Shown in pieces: positions 40,301-50,860 of a stretch of 64,000 nucleotides of DNA. The DNA lies in contig OZ038380.1 of NCBI GenBank assembly GCA_964036045.1, positions 65,394,591-65,458,590 of the forward strand, read 5' to 3'. The notes beneath the pieces are model-generated. The model was not told where the DNA came from, made no database searches, and worked only from the letters and a program-made list of their open reading frames with translations. The stretch's first letter is position 1; each line of letters opens with the position of its first letter. Source of the DNA: Eutreptiella sp. 'Long Island Sound 2002' (lineage: Eukaryota > Euglenozoa > Euglenophyceae > Eutreptiales > Eutreptiaceae). The position numbers and the translations under genes are program-made.

Positions 40301-42154
40301 TTCGCCAAGTTCGACCTCAGCGTCGTGTATATCCCGGGGAAGGACAACACTGTGGCAGATTGCCTCAGTCGCTGGGCCTACCCCGCGGGCAAGGCGTGGA
40401 TGGACATATCCAGCCATGGGGACGCTGAGGAGACCGAGGAGGCCAAGCGCATCATCGAGATGGAGAAGGTCATGGAGCAAGAGGGGGTCAAGTGCTTTGT
40501 GGTGATGGCAAACCGTACGGACCTGGCCAAGTTCCGGGGTGCCCGCGTCCAAGCTATTCGAGAGGAAACCCTCGAGCAATGGATGGTGGCCCCTGTAGAG
40601 CTAGTCAAGTCGGTGCTCACAGAGGACTGGTCGGATGACTACGCGGCATCCGAGCACTGGAGCAAGTACTGGAATGCCGTGAGCGCCCCGTCGGACGACG
40701 AATGGCCCGAGGGCTTGACCGAGGATGGCGACAAGTTGTTCCTCAAGGACAAGCTGCTGGTGCCCGAGAACCGAGTGGAGGAGCTCATTGACCATTGGCA
40801 CAGCGCCCAGCTCATGCATCCTGGCCGAGACAAGATGCAGCAGGACCTGGAGTGGCGTTTCAAGTTCCCGCCGGGGTACTACGCCATCCTGGATAGGTAC
40901 TGCAGCGACTGTGCCGTGTGTCGGGCCACGAAGAGCCCTAACCACTCCACAGCGGGCAACCCGGTGTATACGGCTATACCGGAGGCCCCTATGCGGTCCG
41001 TGGCCATGGATGTATTCGCCATGCCTGAGGTCACCGTGGACGGAGAGACCTACGACTGTGTCATCCTGGCGGTGGACAGGCACAGCGGGTATATCGTGGC
41101 AGTCCCGGGCAAGAAGTCCAAGAAGAAGGACAAGAAGGACAAGCATGGAGTGGGGCTGCAGGCCAAGACCGTCGCTAATGCCATGATCAGGCATTGGCTG
41201 ACGATTTTCGATATCCCAGCTGTCATCTGCAGCGATAGGGGCAGTCAATTCGTGGGGACGTGGTTCAAGACGATGTGTAAGCACATGGGGATTCGGCACG
41301 CCAAGACCGTGGCTTACCACAGCCGGTCGAATGGCTGTGCTGAAGTGGCCGGGCGACAGATGTTCGAGAAGTTCCGCCAGCTGCACATTGACGAACCGGG
41401 CCGGAACTGGTATAACTCGCTGTGGAGAGTACTCCAGGCGTATCACGACCTTCCGGGACCCACTGGACTGTCGCCCCATCGCATCCTGTTCCTACGGGAT
41501 CGAGTGTCACGCACTCTCCCGTGGATGAACCACGGCAAGGTGGCCCGGGATGCGAACGCAATGATGGCTGAGGCGGACGACACGGCGGCCAAGGTGTGCA
41601 AGGCACTTCAGGACGAGCATGACAAGAGGGCCAAGTACTTCAAGCAGGGAAAAGTCCAGAAGTATGCTCTCCAAGACACCGTGTGGGTGGAGCGGCACCA
41701 CAAGGATGTCCTGTCCAGGCATCGGCAGGCATCTTGGTATGTGCCGGGGGTAATCGTGCGGAAGGTCGGGCAGGATGTGTATGCGGTTCGTGTGGGGGAT
41801 AACAAGATCCTGGACCGCGACCATACCCAGCTTCGTCCCCGAGCACCAGACCCCAGCGGACGTCCCGTCACCTTCGAGTTCACGGCCGGCGATGTGGACT
41901 CGGACGATGAGGGTGAGGACGACGATTTCACCGCGGAGAGGATCCTGGCGGACAAGCCGGACCCGGGGACGCCTGGGGGGAGGCTTTACAAAGTCCGTTG
42001 GAAGGGATTCGCCGCATCCAGGGACTCGTGGGAGCCTCCGAGCAGTTTCGTGCCGAGGTATACCACGGTCTGGATGGACTACCTAAAGAAAAAGGGTATT
42101 TCTTTGGATGTCAAGGACGTATTGGTCCATTTGGTTGCTGCTGTAGCACCGTAA
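37361..42154 (+). CDS. pol: Pol polyprotein of element D (protease, degenerate NPPF module, RT, RNase H, integrase, chromodomain)
   Basis: 1597 codons without interruption, starting at the ATG that overlaps the upstream stop. Protease: VDVLVDTGAQVSLV (D44). Residues about 235-340 keep the layout of the NPPF module (VEKIIADRAKGILVITGI, then KAFLVDGA), but the NPPF position is YWHGSLDI (H257). RT: WRLVVDYRGLNEQT, VLDLKHGYHQMPL, PMGAKNGNAVFQRMM and FVDD (F718-D721). RNase H: RTDASDYAVGAVLEQ (D884), AREKETYAIVCAL, CTDHQSL, KDNTVADCLSRWA. Integrase: H-x5-H and CSDCAVC zinc residues, D1217, D1292 and E1328, giving the D-x35-E spacing; a lysine-rich insert (KKSKKKDKKDK) lies between the first two. 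Chromodomain: about 1523-1580 (YKVRWKGFAASRDSWEPP). All key catalytic residues are present, so an active enzyme set is likely. Confidence 0.95.
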   Translation: MHPDVLELHAVRVVHTPHGDERQLHLKVRVRCGREEKVVDVLVDTGAQVSLVRRGLFKEEFLQPSRRPVRLKVANGEIMGGGTHEATISMEFWEHERLNRPDQAKRSTLSGNFYVADITDWDMIMGYDFMVANAIGALPHRATLVREDDECLTWLSTDYACGSSQWNAEEEDRIVRAVQAVGAKSRGDHGVQLTEYGMAPQVYDRMIQTLGAEAPETDVIASRDAPLLRKCRRHWHRGDSAWHRHWGLKEWGPMYWHGSLDITRRTVEKIIADRAKGILVITGIGSTPCPLEGLKSTLDSITLNEMSFGPEEELFIDAKGVSMPSPGQAWGTKAFLVDGAHTQPTGDEAFIRRVEAVPMKVMFEPKEGTDQPIDGIDILSHSEIDDVVNYMRMGMHDRVAAKKRRAMVTSPHWWDDKMLVTGKYEKDEFVARVMDHIADQYDGPVGSDPPTWDFPRMGADSDSHQPEAANFRRLSVGRAPHDDEDGISDEEKSESDPEEAYTAVRSVVSIPKQAAEEAQENPKVAELKERLINAYRRLFSGVANKNPPDRGRFGTAKIKLKPNPKIYRHQEYQLQGDRAEAMKKLLAEFIERRWIEPSDSEWASPAFIVPKKEKGEWRLVVDYRGLNEQTEHDSYSLPLMDSILQKQQKKRIFTVLDLKHGYHQMPLHPDSRPCTAMSTPLGPMQWKVVPMGAKNGNAVFQRMMEDLLGPVRDCADPFVDDIIIGSGTENMTEDELIDAHEKDLRRVLSELDKHNMVCKPTKASLFVKEVEFAGRVVGHGQRRPMPGKLASLHHWEKPQTISELRSFMGFCNYYSGYVRMYAELSGPLHKMLQVGKFDGRKGSKKKLAWTPEAEDAFNRLKERLLGQLGLFLVDPDKGFVLRTDASDYAVGAVLEQVRDDGTHVPVAFWSRILAEGQRRTWTAREKETYAIVCALRKWSGHIGLQPVVVCTDHQSLQSWHKEHVDTPSGPAARRARWHETFAKFDLSVVYIPGKDNTVADCLSRWAYPAGKAWMDISSHGDAEETEEAKRIIEMEKVMEQEGVKCFVVMANRTDLAKFRGARVQAIREETLEQWMVAPVELVKSVLTEDWSDDYAASEHWSKYWNAVSAPSDDEWPEGLTEDGDKLFLKDKLLVPENRVEELIDHWHSAQLMHPGRDKMQQDLEWRFKFPPGYYAILDRYCSDCAVCRATKSPNHSTAGNPVYTAIPEAPMRSVAMDVFAMPEVTVDGETYDCVILAVDRHSGYIVAVPGKKSKKKDKKDKHGVGLQAKTVANAMIRHWLTIFDIPAVICSDRGSQFVGTWFKTMCKHMGIRHAKTVAYHSRSNGCAEVAGRQMFEKFRQLHIDEPGRNWYNSLWRVLQAYHDLPGPTGLSPHRILFLRDRVSRTLPWMNHGKVARDANAMMAEADDTAAKVCKALQDEHDKRAKYFKQGKVQKYALQDTVWVERHHKDVLSRHRQASWYVPGVIVRKVGQDVYAVRVGDNKILDRDHTQLRPRAPDPSGRPVTFEFTAGDVDSDDEGEDDDFTAERILADKPDPGTPGGRLYKVRWKGFAASRDSWEPPSSFVPRYTTVWMDYLKKKGISLDVKDVLVHLVAAVAP

Positions 42155-42537
42155 TGGATCCCCCCTTGGCATTTTGTTTGTTTCTGTGAATGGGGAGACA
42201 AGTGAGGGCGTTCATCCGGGGACTTTTCGGCCTTGATCGGCCATATACCCCCTTCACTCGATCTCCACATATATATTGCATTGTGGTATACTTATTTAGG
42301 TCGACCGACGACGTTTTTCTATCTTTGATCCCCTTGGTCCATGTTGTAGATCAAGAGGAGACCGGATATGGCGTAGGGTGCTGATTATCAGTGTCCTCAC
42401 CCCTCCCTTGGGGCATGGGGGACGCCTACGACGTGTGTGGGGCCTCCATGTGTCCTTGGGTCATGGAGGGGGTGGTTGGAGTCCATTGGGGTCCTCCCGT
42501 CCTCTCTTCATTGGTTTCCGAGCGGATACAACGCTCT
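42155..42537 (+). other. 3' non-coding region of element D
   Basis: About 380 bp between pol and the purine tract; no gene seen. Confidence 0.6.
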
Positions 42538-42548
42538 GAGAAGCGGGG
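42538..42548 (+). promoter_or_regulatory. Polypurine tract of element D
   Basis: GAGAAGCGGGG directly before the 3' LTR, purine-rich with a single pyrimidine. Confidence 0.7.
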
Positions 42549-44911
42549 TGAAGCCGGTTCGGACCCCCGTGGCCATCTTGGGGTCACTTGGGGTGTGTAT
42601 CTATGTGCCGGCAAGCCGCCATTGGCTGATATCATACTCTCCCATCCACCTGAACTAACCCGGTGTGATAGTGTGATAGGTTTGGCCATTCCGGCTATGA
42701 GCGGCCATATTCAGAACCGAGGCACCGCCAGCGGAGATTTATATAGCAGAATATCAGGAATCAACAGGGTTTTATTATCATAATGTTTCCGTAATTTTTC
42801 AGCCTTTCGTTCTGATAGTCAATGTATCGGCGACTGTCAGTTGGCTCGCGATTTTGCGTTAACCGATTGGTTAACTGTTATTTCCAGATATTTTGGCGGA
42901 AACGTTTCTGAAGGGTCAGATTTCATCTGTAAAGGGTTCGTTCTTTCCGCAATTTTCTAAATAAGCACTCGAAATTTTAATCGGAATTTTTCGTGATGTC
43001 GAAATCGGATTTTCGACTTCGACATCACCGCACTTGATTTGGACTTCTTCGAGTGGTCATACTCCTTCCCCTATGCCCGAATCAGGTTTCCCTTATACTT
43101 GCCACCCATTTGACTTGGAGATATAAGGGAAACTAAATCGAATCGTGGGATCACTTTGAAGAGCCATATCTACGCGCGAGTGTGAGGAATGAGAAAAAGA
43201 AAGGTTGGGTTGGAACTGCCTTGGTCTCAACTTAATTTAGGAAGCATCAAACGCCTTTGGTGCGCACACATGCCCGGTGTAGCAAGGGAAAAGGGTCAAG
43301 AGGGTATAAAGTGATATATAACTCTTGGACCGTGCAACCGAATATTTTAATGCGACTTTCGAGTGTGCCGCATGGGTGTTGGGGTTGCATAGCAACTTTC
43401 TTTGGGTTCCTACGTATTTTTAACGTGAAGTTATGTCAATGGAGGGACATGGCATATCATGGTGGGAGCCACATTTTGAGGGTATTTGTTATATGCATGG
43501 TATATGTTTGATATGCTCACGCCCATGTTATATATCTTCGTGTGGCCGAAGAGATGGGGAGCCATATGTGACAAGGGCCTTGCCCATGTCCCAATTGTGG
43601 AATTCAAAGCGCTAGACCAAGTCTACCGCGTATGTATTGCTCATGGCATTTTTCAGAAAGAGATCCATGGGTGCACTCCCATTTTCATGAGGCATGTAGA
43701 TATTAGTGGCGAAGGTATCTCCGTGCGCCTGATTGGGGATCCAAGTGGGGGAATTGTTCGCAAATGGTTCCAATCATTTGTGTATTGAACCATGAGCGGA
43801 TATCATGGGTGAGGATAGAGATATACTATCATGACAACTTTGTATTTGGTCATATTTTCATGTTTTTGACCTCAATTTTTGCTCATTTTTGCGTTTTGTG
43901 TACTCACCTGGTCAGCTAACAGCAAGAAGCCTATGGGGAGTCGAACCATGGTATGTTGTTCATATGTTGGCATATGCTTTGGCGTTGAACACCACCATAT
44001 GCCAGATCATGAACTCCATTTGGTTTGGCGCACGAAGGATTTCAAGAATTGGTCTCAAGATCATGGGCTGACTTGGGCAGTGCGTGGCGCCCATAACCGA
44101 AAGGGTTTCGAGGGTAAAATGGGGATGTACATGGGCATTGGCCTTTGGTCTCTATTCTCCATGAATAGTAGACTTCGATTCCATGCATGCTTGGAGCCTT
44201 CGGATATGTAGTAACTTCAATTTTGAGCATACTTTTGATATATGGCCAATATGGTGTGAATTGGCAGTTTTTTGGAATGTTATGAGTTCAAACTCATAAG
44301 TCATTTCTCTAAGCCCATTCGACTCCAAGTCCAACCAAGGTTATGTCAGGGTAGGGCATACTCCTGAGTGCCACTCTAGGCCATGACACGCCACCTCCTT
44401 TATTGGGCTAGGATTTAAAGGCTTGAGAGTGAACACATTTTTGGGGTTTGTGTATTGACTTTTGACATATGGCATTTAGCCATCTTATTGGACTGGGTTC
44501 AGGGCATCATGTTGGTGAGTCAAGGGAAGGTCTTGAGTCCAGGGAATGATGGGTCTATGGCTGTGATTGTGTAAGTTTCCATCTCTCCCCAACTTGGCTT
44601 CATATGTGTTCATATGCCAATTTCAGGGCTTTCTTCCTTGGTGCAATTCTTGTACATGCCCGCCACCGTGGGAATACCGGTGTGCTGAATGAAAGCCCGC
44701 AGCCTGATTTGGATTGTGAATTGGGTTATTGCCATACTTGTGGGATCTGGTTGCCATTCAGGGTTGAAGGAGGATTGTATTTTCTATTTTCTATATTTTT
44801 GGTTTTGGACCCCTGATTTTGATAAATGCAAGCATTGATCCGGAGCAAGTCAGCGGGGATTACAGGCGGAAGGGGCACAGCGGGGGCCGGTCCTGGTAGG
44901 GACCTTCTTTA
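42549..44911 (+). repeat. 3' LTR of element D
   Basis: 2363 bp, the same length as 33938-36300, with scattered substitutions. It ends TTCTTTA followed by TCTTCGTCG, which does not match the left flank. Confidence 0.88.
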
Positions 44912-44919
44912 TCTTCGTC

Positions 44920-46703
44920 GAAAGTCATGTCCTTGTCCGAGTTTGAATGTCCTCATCAAAATCAGGTCCTCGACGGGGGTAGGCATCGGGTGATTTCCCT
45001 ACTGCCGTAGGCAGGTGAGAGGCCTCCTCTAACCCAACTCGAAGGGGTGCTGTCGCCTCCTCCACCGCCTGCTCTGGCCATTCCCAGCGCACAGAATGTG
45101 GGCTTTCGGCGATGCTGGCGGTCTCGTCCATCCCCATCGCTGCAGGTGACGACGGGTTTGGAGTCATGGGGGTGCCCTTTGGCAGGCCTCCGTGCCCTTT
45201 GGGTGGTTCTCCCCTTGGCCTTGCGGAGATGGCGGGGGGCGCAGCCACTGCCCTCACTGCACCGCGAGTCCTTCATGTCCGGGTCGACCTTCATCCTGGA
45301 GGCAAAATCGCCTTTGAAGAGCCTTCAAAGGGTGTCCACGCTCGACCCTCCCGGGGGCGTCTTACGCTTGATCTTCTTCTCTGCGTCCTCCATGGCTGCC
45401 GCAGTGTCCTCAGCGGCTGGCCTTTGGGCCTCCTCCCGAGCACGGGCGGCCTCCTTGTCAGAGAGGCTCTGCAGCCGGGCCTTGTCGCGTGTAAGGACCT
45501 GATCTGGCTTCGGTGTTGGCCCTCTCTTTGGCGACCTTCCTCCAGGGGGCCTCAATTGGCCTCCCTCGTCGCGGGTTCTGCCTGATCCTTGGCCAAGGCC
45601 TCCCGATGGGATTTGTTCTCTGTTTCTTTCCTTCCCCTCTCTTGGGCTGGTGGTTCCTCCAACACCCTCGCATCTGCCTCATTCTTGGCAATAACGTCCT
45701 CGGCTTCGCAGGCTTCGCAAGCAGCCGCCGCTTCCCGCTTGGCTGCAGCCGTGACTGCGGGTATGATCACCGTTAAGGCCGAGGCGCGTATCGCCATGCA
45801 CTGCTCCCACTCAGTTGCACCCTGCTGGGTAATGGAGGCGGCTCCCTCCATGGCGGCATTCTGCTCAAAGGCCCGGTCTCGGGCAACCCAGGGGTTGCGA
45901 CGCACGCCGCAGATGCGCTCGCAAGAGCCAGCCACTTTGCATCGTGGAGGAGTGGCTGGCCTCCCCCTCAGGGCCAGCTCTACGTCGCTGCTCGACTGAT
46001 CGCCTCAGAGGCAGCAGACGGGGCTTTGCCCTGAATCTTTGGATGACCGCAATGAAGTCCCCCAGAATGGCGGCACCGGTGTGGTGGCCGCCGTAGGCCC
46101 ATTCGGGGCCACTCAGCTCTTCAGCCGGCCTGCCCGCGTCATGGAGGTTCGGGCTGAAGGTGGGCAGCTGTCGGCAGTCACGCCAGAAACACCACCGCTT
46201 CTGCTGCCACTTGTACGCGTAGCCCTCGGCCTGGAGTTCTGCTTCGGTCTTGCAAGATTTCGAAGCCCCTTCGCAGGTCTCCGCGTAATAAGGGGCACAC
46301 ACGCCATCCTCCAACCAGGAGTGGCAAAACTGCTGGCCCTTCTCGAGCCTCCTCAGGAGGCCTCGGATGATGGCCAGGTTCGGGACTTGGCACACCTTCG
46401 CAGGGCTGACCATGGGGCGTGGCTGGGGCTACTGGTGTGGAAGATGCAAGGAGTGGTTGATGACAAAGTCCTCCTCGTATTGACGCGGATGCTGCAGACA
46501 CTGGGGATGTTGGAGTCCTCTGTATGTTGTTGCATCTGCCCCAAGAAATTGTATATGTCAGAGACCTCATCGGCACCCCGCGATGGTCCTGAGCTTCTCG
46601 GGGGTCGGGTCTGTACTTTGTCTCCTCGGACGACCTGAGTGGCACTGGGTACCTCAGCTGCAGTATAACGCCTTTGGGGTGTTACTGTGGGCAGTCTGTT
46701 CAC
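44920..46703 (-). pseudogene. Decayed minus-strand coding region, Gag-like
   Basis: Reading the minus strand from 46703 to 44925, protein-like stretches follow each other in shifting frames. One has a Cys-rich part at about 46330-46220 (FCHSWLEDGVCAPYY, then CEGASKSC, WQQKRWCFWRDC). Another is an Ala/Glu-rich helical part at 45935-45552 (AAAKREAAAACEACEAEDVI). A third at 45555-45325 is charged (KEAARAREEAQRPAAEDTAA), has TGA at 45325-45327, and continues in the same frame to about 44962. It may be the gag of another retroelement, or the missing gag of an element like D in reverse orientation. No catalytic domain is visible. A spliced host gene cannot be excluded. Confidence 0.4.
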
Positions 46704-47308
46704 GAGTCACGCTGCAGCGTACACGCAAGCAAGCAGGCAGGCGTAACGCACTGCGCTCACGAGGGCACCTTCATAGAACAAAGTGTTCTAGGATCATTGC
46801 CACTTTGCAACAAAACAAAAGTGTGTACAAAGACGCATCACAGTATGTACACATAGGTGGGTTAAGCCATAGCCTGGGGTAAGTGCGTCTCTGGGCAATA
46901 GACACTCAGTCCAATATCACATCCCATATCCAGTTTTCACCTCTCTTGTGGCAGGCAGGTGCGGGGGCTGAAACCCAGTCAACACTGCCCAGAAATTACC
47001 CCAGAGCCTTGCAAAGGAAGGAGGGTCGCCACCAGTCACAGGCGGGTTCCTGGTGGCCAGTTAGCTCGAGGGGTACCCAACAGTGGTTCCCCATGCTCCT
47101 CTGTTGGCTGGTTCCAACTCATCTCTGAGCAACAGATATGATCCCGCCATTATCTCCTACAACGTCGGGGATGAAAATAGGCTGTTGCAGCCCCAGTTGA
47201 CCTTGCCTCAAAAAAGTCCAAAATCAACCCCTTGCTTGGGCCATTCCAGTGCAGGGATGAAGCGGCCAGCCCTGTACCCTTCGAGTACCAATTTCCTGAA
47301 AGGCCCTA
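46704..47308. other. Unassigned sequence before family A copy 2
   Basis: About 600 bp without a convincing gene or repeat. It is the left flank of the 5' LTR of copy 2. Confidence 0.5.
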
Positions 47309-48003
47309 AGTAAGAAGAAGTCACTACCATGTCCTTCTTGGGGTACTTGATCCAGGCCAAGCCCCCCCCTAAAAGCCTTTTGTTGATGTTGAGACTAACT
47401 GAATTATTTTTATTACTCTTTTGAAGTTTGAAGTACAACCCTAACCCCCCATGAAGCTCACCCCTACCAGTCAACTGAGCGGAGGTATCCTCCTTCATGG
47501 AGGGAATACCGAAAAAAAGTAGGCACTTCATGCCTAAGGCCTTGTACGGTAAGCCTAGTGGTCCCCCACCTCAAGCCCCTTATACTTAACTCATTCTACC
47601 ACTTATTGTGGTTCCACGCTTTAACTGATTCTGAATTCAGCTGCCTGGCCAGGCTGGCCAAGCCATATCCTGTGTCTGGCCTAACTCCTATGCCCCAGAT
47701 TCCTAACGTACACCATTTTATCCAAAAGAGTGCACATGGAGTGCTGGGTGCTACCTTGGAGGCCTGAGCCATGCCAGTTTACACATAGAAATCATCTGTT
47801 TTATCCATTTGTGATTCAATCTTTGTACACAAGCCTGCTTTGTCTATCTGCAGCCCCTGTGTGATACACTGGATTTCACAACTGTTCATTGACTCGATCC
47901 ACATCCTGTTCTTGCTCTACTTGCTGCCTTCGTCCTTCTTTTCGACACCAAAACTTGCAGGATTTCATCACAATTATTCGGGCATAAATCAAGGATATCT
48001 TTC
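47309..48003 (+). repeat. 5' LTR, family A copy 2
   Basis: About 695 bp. Shorter than the 3' LTRs, mainly by a deletion near 47434. The start is uncertain by a few bases. Confidence 0.78.
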
Positions 48004-48015
48004 TGGTAGCAGAGG
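48004..48015 (+). promoter_or_regulatory. Primer-binding site, family A copy 2
   Basis: TGGTAGCAGAGG directly after the LTR, a perfect match to the sites of C and D. Confidence 0.8.
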
Positions 48016-48165
48016 CATCCCTCAAGAACCTTTCGAACGAATTCTCAGAAGTACACAAGCCAAAACCAGCAAACAAAATGTCCACACCATCAGTGCAACT
48101 ATGCGTCTTCCAAGACTTGGCCGATTTGGAGTGTACAAGTAGAACTGGGCAGTGGGCCCATCTCA

Positions 48166-48540
48166 ATGAGTGAGCCCGAGTTCAGAGTTGCATCTGGGTC
48201 TAAAGAAGATTCAGGTCACAGAAGGGCGGAACAAGAAACGCCCAGAGAAATACCCTTAACCACTGAGGCCTTAGCGACTCGTGGTGACAGCCTGCAGCAC
48301 CTCCTGTGGGACGAGTGCAACTCCCCGACGGTCCCATCTATGTCCCTGAAGATTCAGACACAGCAATGCAGGCCCCTGAATGGGCCAGATTTTTATCCAT
48401 TGTCGTTGGATCCCTCAACCCTGTACCCCTGCGTGACATAGACCAGGGGCAACTGAAAGAGGTCATGGCCGAAAATCGTGGCTTGACGCTTTTTGATGTC
48501 AAAAAACGATCTGCTGAGCACTTTCAGCCACACTTACAGT
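48166..48540 (+). pseudogene. Gag start fused to NPPF/linker remnant, family A copy 2
   Basis: The first about 45 codons (MSEPEFRVASGSKED...) match the Gag start of copy 1. At about 48303 the sequence jumps to the piece matching 4578 in copy 1 (CAACTCCCCGACGGT), in the C-terminal part of the NPPF module, and then to the linker. This is an internal deletion. Confidence 0.7.
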
Positions 48541-48725
48541 GTGTTCTGAGGTTGACTCCAGGTCTACCTTCTGCAGCAACAGCTGGGCCAAGAAGGCACT
48601 GTGTTCGAGTTCAACACAGCTGGGATCAACAGGGGGAAAAGAGCTGGCGATTTCAGACAGTTGGTCGTCAGCATCCTCTTTCACAGCAGCCGGTTCCAGA
48701 TCATCATCATGGGCTTCACACCCTG
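48541..48725 (-). pseudogene. Inverted linker piece I, family A copy 2
   Basis: Reverse complement of about 5476-5660 of copy 1. It begins where the forward sequence stops at the position matching 5478, so this piece is flipped in place. Confidence 0.75.
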
Positions 48726-49270
48726 GCGTGTTGTGTTGCTTGTGCGGCGTTCGGGGCCATCTGTCTCCCCGTCACCGGTGTGCTCGCTCGTTGTGTTATG
48801 TTGCGCGTGTAGCATCCTGGGCAACTTGGCTCCTGTCCACCGGTGTGCCCGCTCAGTGCGTTGTGTTGCGCGTGCAGTGTCCTGGGCCACTTGGCTCCTG
48901 TTCACCGTTGTGCCCGCTCGGTGCGTTGCGTTGCATGTGCGGTGTCCCGGGCCACTTGGCTCCTGTTCACCGGTGCACACGGTGGGTGTGTTGTGCTGCG
49001 TGTGCGGTGTCCTGGGCCACTTGGCTCCTGTTGACCGGTGTGCTCGCTCGGTGTGTTGTGTTGCGTGTGCGGTGTCCTGGGGCACTTGGCTTGCGTTCAC
49101 CGGTGTTCTCGCTCGGCCTGCTGCGTTGCGTGCGCGGTGTCCTCGGCCACTTGGCTCCTGTTCACGGGTGTGCTTGCGTGGTGTGTTGTGTTGTGTGTTC
49201 TGTGTGCGGTGTCCGGGGTCACTTGGCCCCTGTTCACCGGTGTGCGCGCTGGGTGTGCTGTGTCCTGTGT
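48726..49270 (-). repeat. 65-bp minisatellite, reverse-oriented array
   Basis: About eight units of the 65-bp sequence that forms the long array at 52226-54087, here in reverse complement (CCTGGGCCACTTGGCTCCTG and GTTCACCGGTGTGC). The frames across it are repeat artefacts. Confidence 0.85.
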
Positions 49271-49284
49271 GCTGGTGTCGCTGC

Positions 49285-49630
49285 GGGGCGCGCACACGTC
49301 CATCCAGACGGCAGCTTTTGGTAGCTGACAGGGGCTGTCTACCCTCCAGGCGCGCACACGTCCATCTGGCTGGTGGCTTTTCGTAGCCGGCAGGGGTTGT
49401 ATACCCTCTGGTGGGCCCACACGTCCATCCGGACGGCGGCTTTTTGTAGCCAGCAGGGGCTGTGTACCCTCCAGGCGTGCAAATGTTCATCCGGACGGCG
49501 GCTGTTTCGTAGTCAGCAGGGGCTGTGTACCCTCCGGGCGCGCACATGTCCATCCGGACGGCTGCTGTTCCGTAGCCGGCAGGGGCTGGGTTCGCTGCCG
49601 GGTGCGCAAACGTCTATCCGGACGGCAGCT
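49285..49630 (+). repeat. 62-63-bp minisatellite
   Basis: Five to six units with CACACGTCCATCCGGACGGC and AGGGGCTGTGTACCCTCC; the motif CACACG occurs at 49293, 49355 and 49418. It is distinct from the 65-bp unit. Confidence 0.8.
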
Positions 49631-50330
49631 CGTGTTGCTTGGCACCTGTTCGTGTGCCTTGGTTGTGGCCGGCGGCGTGACTTTCTGGCGGGCCTCGTGG
49701 CCCCGCGTGGTGCGCTGCGCCTTGTCCGGTCCGGTCCCTCTTGGTGCTCCGGTCGGCTTTCCAGATGCCGTGGTGCCTTTCCCCACCCCGGGGGCTGTCG
49801 CCCCGGATTTACTGGGCGGCTGCGCAGGGCACCTGGACGCCGGTCCAGAACCGGGCTCTTTGTGCCTGCCGCTGGCCCCTGCCGAGGCAGGGGCGCTGGG
49901 CCCGCTGTCTGTCGTACCTGTTTGGGGCCCCGTGATGGGTTTGTCCCTGGCGGGTCCCTCCAGCGTTGTTCTTGGGCTGTCTGCGCTGCGGTGGTTTGCG
50001 TGTGTGGACCAGGTCACTGACGCGTCCGGTTTCCCGTACCGTGTGTCGTTCGACGGGGGACTCAGCCGGTGCACCGGGGCTGTCTCCTGTGGATGCCGAC
50101 ACCTCCCCTTGCGAGTCCCAGGACGCTACGCCCCGGTCCGTGCGTGTGTGCGTGTGCGTGGTCTTCTTGGCAGGGTCGCGCGGGCCGGTCTCGCGGGCGC
50201 GTTTTGGTGCGCCTCACCTTTCCTGTGGCAGCTTTGTCCTTTTTTCTTGCTCGGCGCCCACCGGGCTGGGGTTCTCCTTTGCTTGGCCTTTTGTTTGCCT
50301 TCCCCACCCCATTTTTTTTCCTTCCTTCCT
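49631..50330. other. GC-rich filler, no gene recognised
   Basis: GC-rich, with frames open on both strands for compositional reasons. Nothing recognisable. Confidence 0.4.
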
Positions 50331-50860
50331 CTTTGCCCCCTTCTCTCTTGCTTTCTTTGGTTTCCGGCCCCAGGGAGCCCCGGGCCTTGGCGCTGTGTCC
50401 GTCCCCCCCCTGCCCTCTGGTTTCCTTTTTTTTTCGTTCTTTGTTTTGTTTCCTGCCTTTCTTTTTTGATTGTTTTTCCTTGTGGCCTGCCTGTTTCGTC
50501 TTTCTTTCCTGGCGCCCTCATTTTCCTCTTTCCCCCCCCTCTCCCTTTTTTTCCTCTTCTTTTTTTCTTCTTTTTTGCGGCTGTTTCTGCCTTTCTCCCT
50601 CGCGCTGCTTGTTTCGTGGGTCTCCCACTGCTTGCCTCTCCGTGTGCTCCTTTGGCTGTCTTGCCGTTGCTGCTCCTCCCCCTGCCCCTGGTGTGTGTTT
50701 CGCGGTTGTCTTCGCTGCCGCTTGGTGTTCCGCCTTTTTCCTCCGCTGTTTTTCTCCTGCCTCCTTGGCGTTCGTCGGCGGTTCTCGCCACCTGCCCCCT
50801 CTTCCTGGTGCGTGCGTTGTGCCCTGTGCTGTCCGGTGGCGCCGCGCTGTGCCGCCCTGA
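50331..50860 (+). repeat. Pyrimidine-rich low-complexity tract
   Basis: Long T/C-rich runs on the plus strand (CCTTCCTTCCTCTTTGCC, TTTTTTTTCG, CTCCCTTTTTTTCC). The frames here read Phe/Leu/Pro/Ser (plus) or Lys/Arg/Glu (minus) and are not evidence of a gene. Confidence 0.7.

Larger units (their letters stand above)
33938..44911 (+). mobile_element. Element D: chromovirus with 2.36-kb LTRs and intact pol
   Basis: Two LTRs of equal length (2363 bp; TGAAGCCGG to TTCTTTA), a primer site at 36301, a short gag-position region, one uninterrupted 1597-codon pol, and a purine tract before the right LTR. I see no target-site duplication: the bases before the element are CCTGC and those after are TCTTC, and the two flanks belong to different sequences. 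Divergence between the LTRs looks like about 2%. The intact pol and similar LTRs argue for recent activity; the flanks argue for a later rearrangement or LTR-LTR recombination with another copy. Confidence 0.88.
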
